This document shows, piece after piece, positions 38,382 through 47,431 of a DNA stretch of 64,000 nt (position 1 is its first letter; each line of letters opens with the position of its first letter). The notes beneath the pieces are model-generated. The model ran no database searches and had not been told where the DNA came from. It saw only the letters and a list, made by a program, of their open reading frames with translations. A program made the position numbers and the translations under genes. Location of the stretch: assembly GCA_002050165.1 (NCBI GenBank), contig MWSW01000019.1, positions 124,001 through 188,000 of the forward strand, written 5' to 3'. This DNA comes from Candidatus Tepidiaquacellales bacterium OLB4/UTCHB1. GTDB taxonomy: Bacteria; Bacteroidota; Ignavibacteria; Tepidaquicellales; Tepidaquicellaceae.

Positions 38382-38455
38382 GGCGAGTAACGGGGCTCGA
38401 ACCCGTGACTTTCAGAGCCACAATCTGACGCTCTGCCAACTGAGCTATACCCGCC
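38382..38455 (-). tRNA. tRNA-His (anticodon GTG)
   Basis: The anticodon stem TCAGA/TCTGA encloses TTGTGGC, giving GTG. An acceptor stem of seven pairs is extended by the extra G at position -1 opposite C73, the identity mark of tRNA-His. Standard D arm (GCTCAGTTGG) and T arm (GGTTCGAGC). CCA is not encoded. Confidence 0.95.
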
Positions 38456-38462
38456 GTATTGA

Positions 38463-38470
38463 CAAAAATA
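38463..38470 (-). promoter_or_regulatory. Possible Bacteroidota-type -7 element for tRNA-His
   Basis: On the minus strand TATTTTTG fits the Bacteroidota -7 consensus TAnnTTTG, seven bases before the tRNA, with a partial TTG core about 20 bases further upstream. In AT-rich DNA such matches arise by chance, so this is tentative. Confidence 0.25.
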
Positions 38471-38701
38471 TTTCAATTAAATTCTAAATTCAATGAAGAT
38501 AAACCCAATCAAGATTTTGGTATTAGTTTGAAAATTTGGACTTTCCCCGTCCAGTAAAAAATTTTTATTTGTTTAATAATCAAACGTAATTACTATTCCG
38601 ATAGGTATTAGGTTCAGCATTATACATTTCTATTTCTCTAATATTCATAAAATATAAATTGTATCTTAAAGATTTTTAACAATTCTTATTCATAAAGATT
38701 A

Positions 38702-40753
38702 ATGATTGACTTAAAAATTCTGCTAAGAGCGTATGAACTTATGTGTACCTCAGCGCGCATGGCAGAGCTTTACGATGAGAATAGACAAGTTTGTAAATAT
38801 GTACATTCAACTTCTCGTGGTCATGAAGCAATTCAACTTGCAACTGCATTTCATTTAACGGAAAATGATTTTTTAAGTCCGTATTACAGGGATGAATCAA
38901 TATTATTAGGATTAGGCTTAACACCTTACGAATTAATGTTGCAACTTCTCGCGAAGAGAGATGATCCTTTTTCCGGTGGCAGGTGCTATTATAATCACCC
39001 TTCATTGAAACGGAGTGGGTTCCCGGTTATCCCGCATCAATCGAGCGCAACGGGGATGCAGGCAATTCCTGCAACCGGAATGGCGCACGGTATTTCCTTT
39101 CTTGAGAAAAGTGGTTTACTCAATAATGGGACGAAATCCGTTGTCTTGTGCTCGCTTGGCGATGGTTCAATAACCGAAGGTGAAGTATCGGAATCCTTCC
39201 AAATTGCAGCCCTAAAACAACTACCCATAATTTATTTGGTACAGGATAACGACTGGGGAATTTCTGCAAGTGGAGGTGAGATGCGTGCAATGGATGCATT
39301 TGAATTTGCATCCGGATTTAAGGGGATCAAAAGAATCAGAATTAATGGGTCAAGTTTTGTTGAATCTTATCAAAAAATGGAAGAGGTATTTTATTTTGTC
39401 AGAAATAAACGAAAACCTGTTTTAGTACATGCGAAAGTTCCTTTACTAGGTCACCATACTTCCGGTGTAAGAAAGGAATGGTACCGTGATGATGAAGACC
39501 TCAATCGTCATTACAAAGATGACCCCTTTCCGAAACTGCAAAAAGTGCTTTTCGATATCGGTGTATCAGCTGATGAACTTGAGGAAATTAAAAACAGCGC
39601 CCACCGGTTTGCAGAGCAGGAATTCGAGAGGGCAGTTAACGCTGATGAACCTGAACCGGATTCGCTTTACCTTTATGAATTCGCTGAGACACCGGTTACT
39701 GAAGAACGTGGAGAAAGAGAGCCTGAGGGTGCTGTACAGGTAATTATGGTAGATGCCGCACTGCACGCAGTTGATGAAATAATGCAGGAGTTCCCGCAAT
39801 CAATATTGTACGGACAAGATGTAGGCGGCAGGCTTGGTGGTGTTTTCAGAGAAGCCGCAACGCTCGCCCAAAAGTATGGTGATGAACGGGTTTTCAATAC
39901 TCCGATTCAGGAAGCGTACATTGTCGGTTCCACTGCGGGTATGAGCGCGGTTGGTGTGAAGCCTATTGTTGAAATTCAATTTGCTGATTACGCTTGGGCG
40001 GGGATAAATCAACTTATCGTTGAACTTTCAAAATCGAACTATATTACTATGGGAAAGTTTCCGGTTGGGTGTGTTATACGGATACCAGCAGGTGCTTATG
40101 GTGGAGGTGGTCCATATCATTCAGATTGTATAGAGTCAAGCCTGCTCCCGGTTCGCGGAATTAAAATTGCTTTCCCCAGCAATGCGGCGGATATGAAAGG
40201 ATTGATGAAATCTGCATTTCTTGATCCAAATCCTGTTATCATGTTTGAGCATAAAGGTCTTTACTGGAGCAAAGTCCCGGGAACTGAACTTGCCAAAACA
40301 ATTGAACCTGATTCAAATTACGTTATACCGTTTGGTAAAGCACGGATATTTCTCAATGCTACTGAAGAGTGTATTGAAAATGGAGAATCTGTCGTAGTCG
40401 TAACTTACGGTATGGGAGTTCATTGGGCGGTTAACGCTGCGAAAAGTTTTCACGGCAGTGTTGAAGTGCTTGATTTGCGTACATTGAACCCTGTTGATGA
40501 AAATCTGATTTATGAAAGAGTAAGGTTACACGGAAAATGTTTAGTTTTAACTGAAGAACAGATTTTAAATTCATTCGCCGAATCGCTGGCAGGTAGAATT
40601 TCGAAAAATTGTTTTAATTATCTTGACGCTCCGGTTGATTTCCTTGGTTCGGTCAATGTACCTGCCATACCGTTGAATATGACATTGGAAAAAGAGATGC
40701 TACCCGGAGTTGAAAGGACACGAAATGCAATTGAAGCTTTACTTGGAAATTGA
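38702..40753 (+). CDS. 2-oxoacid dehydrogenase E1, alpha and beta subunits fused
   Basis: 683 residues in one chain. The alpha half has HSTSRGHEAIQLA, YRDESILLGLG and the TPP-binding GDGSITEGEVSESFQIAAL...NDWGIS (near 155-190), with HHTSGVRKEW. The beta half (from about 340) has YGQDVGGRLGGVFREAATLAQKYG, NTPIQEAYIVGSTAGMSAVG, GGGGPYHSD and the C-terminal transketolase domain ENGESVVVVTYG. It is of the branched-chain/general 2-oxoacid type and makes an acyl-CoA with E2 and E3, neither of which is adjacent. The fusion is known in some bacteria. ATG start at 38702; no near neighbours on the strand. Confidence 0.9.
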   Translation: MIDLKILLRAYELMCTSARMAELYDENRQVCKYVHSTSRGHEAIQLATAFHLTENDFLSPYYRDESILLGLGLTPYELMLQLLAKRDDPFSGGRCYYNHPSLKRSGFPVIPHQSSATGMQAIPATGMAHGISFLEKSGLLNNGTKSVVLCSLGDGSITEGEVSESFQIAALKQLPIIYLVQDNDWGISASGGEMRAMDAFEFASGFKGIKRIRINGSSFVESYQKMEEVFYFVRNKRKPVLVHAKVPLLGHHTSGVRKEWYRDDEDLNRHYKDDPFPKLQKVLFDIGVSADELEEIKNSAHRFAEQEFERAVNADEPEPDSLYLYEFAETPVTEERGEREPEGAVQVIMVDAALHAVDEIMQEFPQSILYGQDVGGRLGGVFREAATLAQKYGDERVFNTPIQEAYIVGSTAGMSAVGVKPIVEIQFADYAWAGINQLIVELSKSNYITMGKFPVGCVIRIPAGAYGGGGPYHSDCIESSLLPVRGIKIAFPSNAADMKGLMKSAFLDPNPVIMFEHKGLYWSKVPGTELAKTIEPDSNYVIPFGKARIFLNATEECIENGESVVVVTYGMGVHWAVNAAKSFHGSVEVLDLRTLNPVDENLIYERVRLHGKCLVLTEEQILNSFAESLAGRISKNCFNYLDAPVDFLGSVNVPAIPLNMTLEKEMLPGVERTRNAIEALLGN

Positions 40754-40912
40754 AATCAAAATAATTATCCGCAACGATTGATTAATATTAATACGTTCGT
40801 TAAAACCTGAGCTATGCTTTTTAATTTCACCTCGTAGTTTACGTTTACCTAACAAAATTATCAGGTTCTAACTATAATTTAAAATTATTGCAAGTTAAGT
40901 TTGTAAAATCAT

Positions 40913-42475
40913 TTGAGCTCGACGAAACAAATATTGATAATTGATGATGACCCTGTAACCCGCAAGGTTATAAAGCGCGGACTTGAGAAAAATAATTTTA
41001 GGATTTTTGAATCTTCAGGTGCTGATGAGGGTTACACTTTGCTCAGTAAAGAAGACATTGACCTCGTATTGTGTGATGTTGTTATGAACGATATTGATGG
41101 TTACGAATTTTGTACTCTTGTGAGAAAAGAGGATCGGTATAAAGCCTTACCATTTATATTTATCACCTCTAAAAATTCCATTGAAGATAAGACACGCGCT
41201 CTTTACATCGGTGCTGATGATTTTGTCTCAAAGCCTGTTAATTTTGATGAACTCAGCCTTAAAATAAACTCGCTCCTCAAACGCGTCGGGATATACAAAT
41301 TATACAGTGTAAAAGACAACATTGAATCCACGTTTGAAGACGAAGGTGGAAGGGTACTTATTGTTGACGATGATCCGATGATTTCTGCTGTTATTTCTAC
41401 TGCACTTAAGGATCTTAAAATTGACTGTATAAGCGAGACTAATGCTAAAGATTCTTTGAAAATGTTGACGAACACCTTCCCGAAACCGGATTTAATTCTT
41501 TCCGATCTTATGATGCCGGTAATGGATGGTTTCGATTTTAGGAAGAGGTTGCTCGAGGATCCGCTTCTCAAAGATATACCGTTTGTATTTCTTACATCAA
41601 ACGACACTGAAGAAATCATGCTTCAGGGGTTTAACCTTGAAATCAAAGATTTCATAATTAAGACCGAGAAGCCGAAAGTAATTGCAGTGAAGGTTTCAAA
41701 CCTGATTAAAAATATTAAACGTGATAAAAAAAGGGTAATTGAACAGCTGAAGTCAGCGGCTGATTCAATTACTATGGAAGTTGTTCCAAAATCAGCTCCT
41801 CAATTCGATGGATTTAATATTCAACATTGGTATGTCCCGTATAAAGGAACTCCCGGGGGAGACTTTATAGATTACTTTTCAATCAGCGATGATAAGCTGG
41901 CTATCATTCTTGGCGATATAATGGGTAAACAATGGGGTGCATGGTTTTTTGCGTTCGCTTTCATTGGTTATATTCGCAGCTCAATCAGAGTTGTACTTGA
42001 AAACGATTCAGAATTGACTACAGGCGATTTGCTGGCAAAAGTTAACGATAATATTTATAAAGATGCAAAAATTTCCGAAGTTTTCAGCACAGTTTCATGT
42101 ATTATACTGGATAACAAAGAGATGAAGTTTGAATATTCCGGTGCGGGTGATCTCGCTGCTTTTCATTTTATTGCAAATGAAGGGCGTGTTCAGCAATATA
42201 CTTCAAGCGGATTATTGCTTGGTATCTCACCTGAAAATACCTACGATAAAATAGTAACCAGTGTATCCCCGGGTGATATTATTGTGATTTACAGCGATGG
42301 CATTATAGACTCACGCAACAAAAACGGCGAAGCATTCGGCTCGCAAAGAGTTATTGACGTTCTCAAATCCAAAAGTGATTCAGACAAACTTTCACAGTTT
42401 AAAAACGAATTCATAAATTTCACGGGTGGTAATTACGATGACGATATCAGTATCATCGTAATTAAAGTAATATAA
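40913..42475 (+). CDS. Response regulator with two receivers and a PP2C/SpoIIE phosphatase (RsbU-like)
   Basis: 520 residues. Receiver 1 (about 5-125) has the acidic pair in IIDDDPV, phospho-acceptor D in LVLCDVVMND and K in FVSKPVNF. Receiver 2 (about 145-265) has IVDDDPM, LILSDLMMPVMDG and a variant KTEKP in place of the usual KP. A coiled segment leads to a PP2C domain (about 300-520) with PGGDFIDYFSI, ILGDIMGKQW, YSGAGDLAAF, VIYSDGIIDS and NYDDDIS metal aspartates. This architecture dephosphorylates STAS antagonists. The STAS and ATPase partners lie 1.4 kb downstream in the same operon. TTG start at 40913, with no ATG before the receiver strand. Confidence 0.9.
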   Translation: MSSTKQILIIDDDPVTRKVIKRGLEKNNFRIFESSGADEGYTLLSKEDIDLVLCDVVMNDIDGYEFCTLVRKEDRYKALPFIFITSKNSIEDKTRALYIGADDFVSKPVNFDELSLKINSLLKRVGIYKLYSVKDNIESTFEDEGGRVLIVDDDPMISAVISTALKDLKIDCISETNAKDSLKMLTNTFPKPDLILSDLMMPVMDGFDFRKRLLEDPLLKDIPFVFLTSNDTEEIMLQGFNLEIKDFIIKTEKPKVIAVKVSNLIKNIKRDKKRVIEQLKSAADSITMEVVPKSAPQFDGFNIQHWYVPYKGTPGGDFIDYFSISDDKLAIILGDIMGKQWGAWFFAFAFIGYIRSSIRVVLENDSELTTGDLLAKVNDNIYKDAKISEVFSTVSCIILDNKEMKFEYSGAGDLAAFHFIANEGRVQQYTSSGLLLGISPENTYDKIVTSVSPGDIIVIYSDGIIDSRNKNGEAFGSQRVIDVLKSKSDSDKLSQFKNEFINFTGGNYDDDISIIVIKVI

Positions 42476-42481
42476 ATTTAG

Positions 42482-43906
42482 ATGATCACAGTTCTTGAAA
42501 TATCCTTTTGGGTTTTCATCGTTATTATATTTTATTCATACCTCGGATACGGGATATTAATGTCCATAATCACTCGGTCTCAAACGATTATGGATGCCAT
42601 TCCAAAACCGTTTAATTGTAAACCACAGATTTTCGAAACGCAAAATCCGGAAGATTATTTACCTTCGGTAAGCCTTATTATTTCAGCTTCTGGTGAATCA
42701 GAGAGAACCCTAAAAGAAAAAATAGAAAACACATTTCAGCTCAATTACCCAAAGGACAGGATGGAAGTAATTTTTGCGATTGCATACGATACGGCTTCGA
42801 AAGAGGATTCGACACTGCGGGTATTTTATGAAACGTTTCTTAAGGAGCCGACTGAATCCGGTTTCTCCGGTAAAGAAGAAGAACTGTATATTAAATTCCG
42901 GAAGTTTGAAAATATTTCGAAAGATGAGAACAGCCTTGCCGAACTTCAGGTTCAACTTGAGAACAGCGTGTTTACATCCGAGGGGATTACTGAAAATGCA
43001 AAGCAAATGCTGGATGATTTTTTTGGTGGCGAAGAAAATGAGTTTAAGATTAAAATAACGAAAGATATCGAACGAAAAGGGAAAATATCGCAGGTTAACC
43101 GCACAGTTAAAAATGCCGTTGGCGAAATTCTTGTATTCTCAGACGCAAATTCTATGTTTAACCGCGATGCAATAAAAAATCTTGTAAAGCACTTCAGAAA
43201 TTCGGCAGTCGGTTGTGTCGCCGGTGAGAAACGGGTGTTAACGGCTGAAGGGTCAACCAGCGGAGAAGGTGAAGGATTGTACTGGAAATATGAATCGTTT
43301 CTCAAGCGGCTTGATTCAAAGTTATGGACAACTGTGGGTGCTGCAGGTGAAATCTTTGCAGTGAGAAAATTTCTCTGGGGTGATGGAGTTTTGGAAAGTG
43401 CAATAATCGAAGATTTCCTTCTTTCGATGACAATTGCCCAAAATGGTTATCGTGTAATATATGAGCCAAACGCTTATGCCGAAGAAGAGCCGACAAAAGA
43501 AATGTCTGATGAATTCGTCCGGAGGAGACGGATTGCCGCAGGCGGATTTCAGTCGATTGTTTACCTGAAGCCATTGATGAATATATTTAAATACCGGGTT
43601 CTCACATTTCAATATGTGTCTCACCGGGTACTGAGGTGGGCAGTTGTGCCATTTCTACTACCTATTGTATTTGTAATTAATATCATTTTAATTTCAAATA
43701 TCTTTTTTATATTAATGTTCGCATTTCAATTTTGTTTTTATATTTTTGCAATTATAGGGTATGTGTTGGAAAGACGCGGGAAGAAAATTAAAATATTTTA
43801 TTTCCCTTATGTCTTAACTTTGATGAATATAGCCGCATACGCAGGTTTGAAGCGGTACCTTAAAAATGAGCAAAAAGTAACCTGGGAAAGAGTCAAACGA
43901 AACTAA
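42482..43906 (+). CDS. Membrane family 2 glycosyltransferase with an acidic insertion
   Basis: 474 residues. An N-terminal TM (about 5-25) precedes a GT-A domain: LPSVSLIISASGESERTLKEKI, MEVIFAIAYDTASKED, the DxN/DxD-type LVFSDANSMFNRDAI (near 220), VGCVAGEKR, the acceptor acidic motif IIEDFLLSMTI and VRRRRIAAGGFQSI, then three or four C-terminal TM helices (about 375-465). This is the layout of processive or lipid-linked polysaccharide synthases. Between the nucleotide-binding strand and the DxD, about 75 extra acidic, helical residues (roughly 108-185) are present. It lies between the phosphatase and the STAS gene with gaps of 6 and 11 bases. Confidence 0.85.
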   Translation: MITVLEISFWVFIVIIFYSYLGYGILMSIITRSQTIMDAIPKPFNCKPQIFETQNPEDYLPSVSLIISASGESERTLKEKIENTFQLNYPKDRMEVIFAIAYDTASKEDSTLRVFYETFLKEPTESGFSGKEEELYIKFRKFENISKDENSLAELQVQLENSVFTSEGITENAKQMLDDFFGGEENEFKIKITKDIERKGKISQVNRTVKNAVGEILVFSDANSMFNRDAIKNLVKHFRNSAVGCVAGEKRVLTAEGSTSGEGEGLYWKYESFLKRLDSKLWTTVGAAGEIFAVRKFLWGDGVLESAIIEDFLLSMTIAQNGYRVIYEPNAYAEEEPTKEMSDEFVRRRRIAAGGFQSIVYLKPLMNIFKYRVLTFQYVSHRVLRWAVVPFLLPIVFVINIILISNIFFILMFAFQFCFYIFAIIGYVLERRGKKIKIFYFPYVLTLMNIAAYAGLKRYLKNEQKVTWERVKRN

Positions 43907-43917
43907 ATAAAAATATT

Positions 43918-44256
43918 ATGAACTTTTCAATTTCAGATGAAAACGGGATTCATATCCTGAAAGTAAATTTAAAAAGAGCAACGATAGATTATGTAAAAGA
44001 ATTCAGGGAGTTGCTTCTTGATTTGATTGAAACCAAAAATATCAAAAAGATCGTAATAGATCTCTCTGAGGTGGAATTTGTTGACAGTTCATTCCTTGGT
44101 GCTGTAGTCTCAGGTTTGAAGAAGATAGCGGCAAATAAGGGCGATATAAAAATTTCCGGGTTACAATCACCGGTGCGATCTATGTTTGAGATAACGAGAT
44201 TGTATAAAGTCTTTGAGATATTTGATGAAATAGAAGATGCATTAAACAGTTTCTGA
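43918..44256 (+). CDS. STAS-domain anti-sigma factor antagonist
   Basis: 112 residues, a single STAS domain like SpoIIAA/RsbV. NFSISDENGIHILKVNLKRATID, then KKIVIDLSEVEFVDSSFLGAVVSGLKK, where the phosphorylatable serine is in VDSSFLG (near residue 60), and IKISGLQSPVRSMFEITRLYKVFEIFD. In a partner switch the ATPase phosphorylates it and the PP2C protein removes the phosphate; both are encoded next to it. Its stop codon shares a base with the ATG of the ATPase gene, so the two are made in step. Confidence 0.9.
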   Translation: MNFSISDENGIHILKVNLKRATIDYVKEFRELLLDLIETKNIKKIVIDLSEVEFVDSSFLGAVVSGLKKIAANKGDIKISGLQSPVRSMFEITRLYKVFEIFDEIEDALNSF

Positions 44257-44819
44257 TGAAAGTAATTGAATGGGATATAAAGCTCGACTCATTCAATGCA
44301 GATGAGATTGTTAATGATTCCGTGAATTTTTTTCAAAACGGACTTTCATATCTTCCGGATGAATACAGGGAAGGATTTCTAATCGAACTTAAGATAATCA
44401 TCTTTGAAATGCTTACGAACGTTAAAAGCCATGGCGGTGGAAGTTCACTGAAGTTGAAGTATTGTATAGCTGATGACCATGTATCGCTTGAATTTATATC
44501 AGATGGTAACGGGTTCAGACTTCAAAGTCAGCATGATGATATTTTAAAAGATGAAGTAATAACCCCGCCTTTCCCGGATAAATATGTCGGTAAACAAATT
44601 ACAATTTACAAAGGAATTGAAGAAGAATTGAAATGTAATGTTGCCGGGCAAAACAAACTTGAATTTATGATTACCCCCAAAAGTGTATTGCAGACCGCGA
44701 GCGAACTGCACGAGCATTTCGGTCTTCAAATCATTGCGACTGTTTCGGAAAAATTTGAGTATTTTAAAACTACTGACAGCGAAGACATTTTCCTGATTTA
44801 CAAAAAAATCAAAGTCTGA
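44256..44819 (+). CDS. RsbW-like anti-sigma/switch kinase (HATPase fold)
   Basis: 187 residues with the histidine-kinase-type ATPase fold of SpoIIAB/RsbW: N-box in LKIIIFEMLTNVKSHGGG (near 45-60), and the ATP-binding D-x-G-x-G in EFISDGNGF (near 80). The G2 box is altered and about 60 extra C-terminal residues follow, so it is a divergent member. It would phosphorylate the upstream STAS protein and bind a target. No sigma factor is encoded nearby, so the target may be a polysaccharide enzyme instead. ATG at 44256 overlaps the STAS stop. Confidence 0.8.
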   Translation: MKVIEWDIKLDSFNADEIVNDSVNFFQNGLSYLPDEYREGFLIELKIIIFEMLTNVKSHGGGSSLKLKYCIADDHVSLEFISDGNGFRLQSQHDDILKDEVITPPFPDKYVGKQITIYKGIEEELKCNVAGQNKLEFMITPKSVLQTASELHEHFGLQIIATVSEKFEYFKTTDSEDIFLIYKKIKV

Positions 44820-44824
44820 AAGTT

Positions 44825-46552
44825 TTGAAAGCGATTATACTTTCGCCCGGATTAGATGAATCCTTGCTTCCATTTACGTACGACTTCCCGAAGGCGATGA
44901 TGCCTGTTGTAAACAAACCGATATTGTTAATCACTCTTCTTGAATTAAAATCCGCCGGAATCCGGGATGTAAAAATTTGCCTGCACCACCTGCCTGAATT
45001 TGTTGACAATTATTTTAAAGACGGAAGTAATATTGGACTAAATATTTCCTACTCAATTGAAAAAGAATTCAGAGGTAGCGGTAATTCACTTTTCAGAATT
45101 AAAAGTTTCATTACTGACTCGATTATTTATATCAGCGGTGAATGTATCTCAAATATAGATTTTCAAAACCTTGCTGATTATCACCGTTCGCATAATGCAA
45201 TCGCGACACTTGTAACCTCAAATGATACCTTGCGTGAGCTCAATGTTAAAGAAGGTTTACTTGACTTGAATGCTTACGATAAAATAATGAATGAAAATTT
45301 ATTTTATGACATTTTAATCATCGAGCGTGCCGGTGTTGACCAAGTCAGGAAGGAAGACGGATATAAATTAAAAAATCATCTGATCCCGGATATGCTACAA
45401 ACTGGGTTACCGGTCTATGTTAAAGGTTATGATTCATATTACAGTGAACTCAAATCAATTGATGAGTATCATGATTTGAACATGAAGACGGTAAAGGGAG
45501 AAATTATATTTCCTGCAATTAAACTCAATCCGGAAAAGAATTCTTCAGGTGCATTGATCCTTAAAGGGAAAAATTCAAAGGTTAGTAGTTCGGTAAAATA
45601 TGATGGTTGTGTTATTATTGGCGAAGAAGTATATATTGATGAAGGTGCCGAGCTCTCAAATTGCGTTATATTAAACAATACATACATTGGTAAAAGAGTT
45701 GAAATTAAAAACTCCGTTAATTATCACCAGTACCATTACAATGCGGAAATTAAATACACTACACTGATAGAAGATCCTGCTTTGTTCAGGACCTATCATG
45801 TAGTACCATTTAAGGTAAGATTAGATTCGTGGTTGATTAACTCTACTGACCGGATAGTGTCTTTCTTTGCATTGTTGATGCTTATGCCGGTATTCATAAT
45901 TGTTGCGTTGCTAATTAAGATAGATTCGAAAGGTCCGGTGTTTTATATTTCAAAACGATTACGTTCTCCGGAAATTTCCAAAAAGGGAAGTGAGTGGTAT
46001 ATATACATGAAGGAGAAGCCGATTAAATATTATGTGTTCAGGACAATGTACATTGACTCAGATAATCGGATACAAGAGCTCACTAATAAATATGAAACCG
46101 GTCCGTTCAGGAAAATTGAAAATGATCCACGTGTAACAAAAATTGGCAGGATACTCAGGAAAACTTCGATTGACGAGCTTCCGTTATTATGGAATGTCCT
46201 CAAAGGTCAGATGAGCCTTGTCGGGATTTGGGCGCTTCCAACTTATGAAGCGGAGGACCTTCTTCACAAGGGGCTGAAACTGGATGAAGGCGATCTTGAT
46301 CTTTCCGAAGTTGCAAAAGTCAGATTTCGGGGTAAACTTGGATTGGCGGGGCTATGGCAGGCGAGGGGGCGGTCAGATCTTACAGCCGAAGAACGTGCGC
46401 TTCACGATACTATGCAATCTGTTATGCAAAATATCAATCTCCGGGATGAAAAATACCTTGGAGAATATAGTGAGTTTAAAACTTATAAAGGGTATCTTAA
46501 AATGCTCTTCGAAACCTTTAAATCGGTAGTACTGAGAAAAGGTGCAATCTGA
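44825..46552 (+). CDS. Nucleotidyltransferase-like / left-handed helix / phosphoglycosyl transferase fusion
   Basis: 575 residues. Residues 1-240 follow the sugar nucleotidyltransferase fold (FPKAMMPVVNKPILLITL), but the P-loop-like GxGTR is replaced (SPGLDESLLPF) and the usual GD metal motif reads SGECIS. Residues about 255-315 have hexapeptide-like repeats (YDGCVIIGEEVYIDEGAELSNCVI). Residues 335-560 are a WcaJ/WbaP-type polyprenyl-phosphate sugar transferase: membrane helix, SKGPVFYISKRL, VFRTM, DPRVTKIGRILRKTSIDELPLLWNVLKGQMSLVG, with the catalytic D-E pair. It likely starts the repeat unit on the lipid carrier. TTG start at 44825, five bases after the ATPase gene. Confidence 0.85.
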   Translation: MKAIILSPGLDESLLPFTYDFPKAMMPVVNKPILLITLLELKSAGIRDVKICLHHLPEFVDNYFKDGSNIGLNISYSIEKEFRGSGNSLFRIKSFITDSIIYISGECISNIDFQNLADYHRSHNAIATLVTSNDTLRELNVKEGLLDLNAYDKIMNENLFYDILIIERAGVDQVRKEDGYKLKNHLIPDMLQTGLPVYVKGYDSYYSELKSIDEYHDLNMKTVKGEIIFPAIKLNPEKNSSGALILKGKNSKVSSSVKYDGCVIIGEEVYIDEGAELSNCVILNNTYIGKRVEIKNSVNYHQYHYNAEIKYTTLIEDPALFRTYHVVPFKVRLDSWLINSTDRIVSFFALLMLMPVFIIVALLIKIDSKGPVFYISKRLRSPEISKKGSEWYIYMKEKPIKYYVFRTMYIDSDNRIQELTNKYETGPFRKIENDPRVTKIGRILRKTSIDELPLLWNVLKGQMSLVGIWALPTYEAEDLLHKGLKLDEGDLDLSEVAKVRFRGKLGLAGLWQARGRSDLTAEERALHDTMQSVMQNINLRDEKYLGEYSEFKTYKGYLKMLFETFKSVVLRKGAI

Positions 46553-46564
46553 AAAATACCATCT

Positions 46565-47428
46565 ATGAAAGGAATAATACTGGCTGGCGGTTCCGGAACC
46601 AGAATGTATCCGGTATCTAAAATATACAGCAAACAACTTACACTCATATACGATAAACCACTCATTTATTTCCCCCTCTCAATATTAATGCTCGGTGGAA
46701 TCAGGGAGATTCTGATTATCTCTAATGCACAAACTATTCCACTTTATAAAATCCTTTTCGGTGACGGATCTCACCTTGGTTTAAACATTCAGTATAAAGA
46801 ACAACCTGCTCCCAACGGCATTGCTGAGTCGTTTATTCTGGGTGAAGAATTTATTGGTAGTGATGATGTAACATTGATACTTGGTGATAACATTTTCTAC
46901 GGGGATCTTAATTTCTTTTACAACGCTTTAAAGAAAAATTCCGGTGCAACGATTTTCGGGTATAAGGTTAATGACCCGCAGCGGTATGGTATAGTTGAGT
47001 TCGATGACGATGGTAAAGCAATTTCGATTGAAGAAAAACCATCGAAACCTAAATCGGATTTTGCTGTGCCGGGATTATACGTTTATAATAACGAAGTAGT
47101 AAATATCTCAAAGAATTTAAAGCCATCACCGCGGGGGGAACTCGAGATTACAGATGTAAACAAAGTGTACATGAGCCGTGACAAACTTAAAGTTGAAAGA
47201 ATCGGGCGTGGAGTTGCGTGGCTGGATACCGGAACACCAGATGCCCTGTTGCAGGCCTCAAACTTCTTTGGGGTTATTGAAGCGAGGCAAGGTTTGAAAG
47301 TCGCATGCATTGAAGAAATTGCCTATCTGAGAAATTTTATTGATAAGCAACAGTTACAAAATGTTATTGACGGTTTACCACGATCGCTTTACAGGGAATA
47401 TCTTGAAAAGTTTATAAAAGATATTTGA
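46565..47428 (+). CDS. rmlA: Glucose-1-phosphate thymidylyltransferase
   Basis: 287 residues, the normal length for RmlA/RfbA. It makes dTDP-glucose from glucose-1-phosphate and dTTP, the first step of dTDP-rhamnose and related sugars. The active-site GGSGTRMYP (8-16), KQLTLIYDKPLIYFPLS, LGDNIFYGD (metal aspartate near 110), EEKPSKPKSDFAVPGLYVY and WLDTGTPDALLQAS are intact, in contrast to the degenerate paralogous domain in the preceding fusion. It is followed after three bases by rmlC; rmlB and rmlD are not in the window. Confidence 0.95.
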   Translation: MKGIILAGGSGTRMYPVSKIYSKQLTLIYDKPLIYFPLSILMLGGIREILIISNAQTIPLYKILFGDGSHLGLNIQYKEQPAPNGIAESFILGEEFIGSDDVTLILGDNIFYGDLNFFYNALKKNSGATIFGYKVNDPQRYGIVEFDDDGKAISIEEKPSKPKSDFAVPGLYVYNNEVVNISKNLKPSPRGELEITDVNKVYMSRDKLKVERIGRGVAWLDTGTPDALLQASNFFGVIEARQGLKVACIEEIAYLRNFIDKQQLQNVIDGLPRSLYREYLEKFIKDI

Positions 47429-47431
47429 GTA

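Noticed and set aside
29263-38455. tRNA genes (Leu, Ser, His) as borders of a genomic island
   Set aside because: The DNA between them carries housekeeping genes (rseP, dxr, sigma operon), and I see no direct repeats of the tRNA ends or integrase gene.
44825-46552. Nucleotidyltransferase part as an ordinary mannose-1-phosphate guanylyltransferase
   Set aside because: The nucleotide-binding GxGTR loop and GD metal motif are both altered, so an active-enzyme call is not supported.
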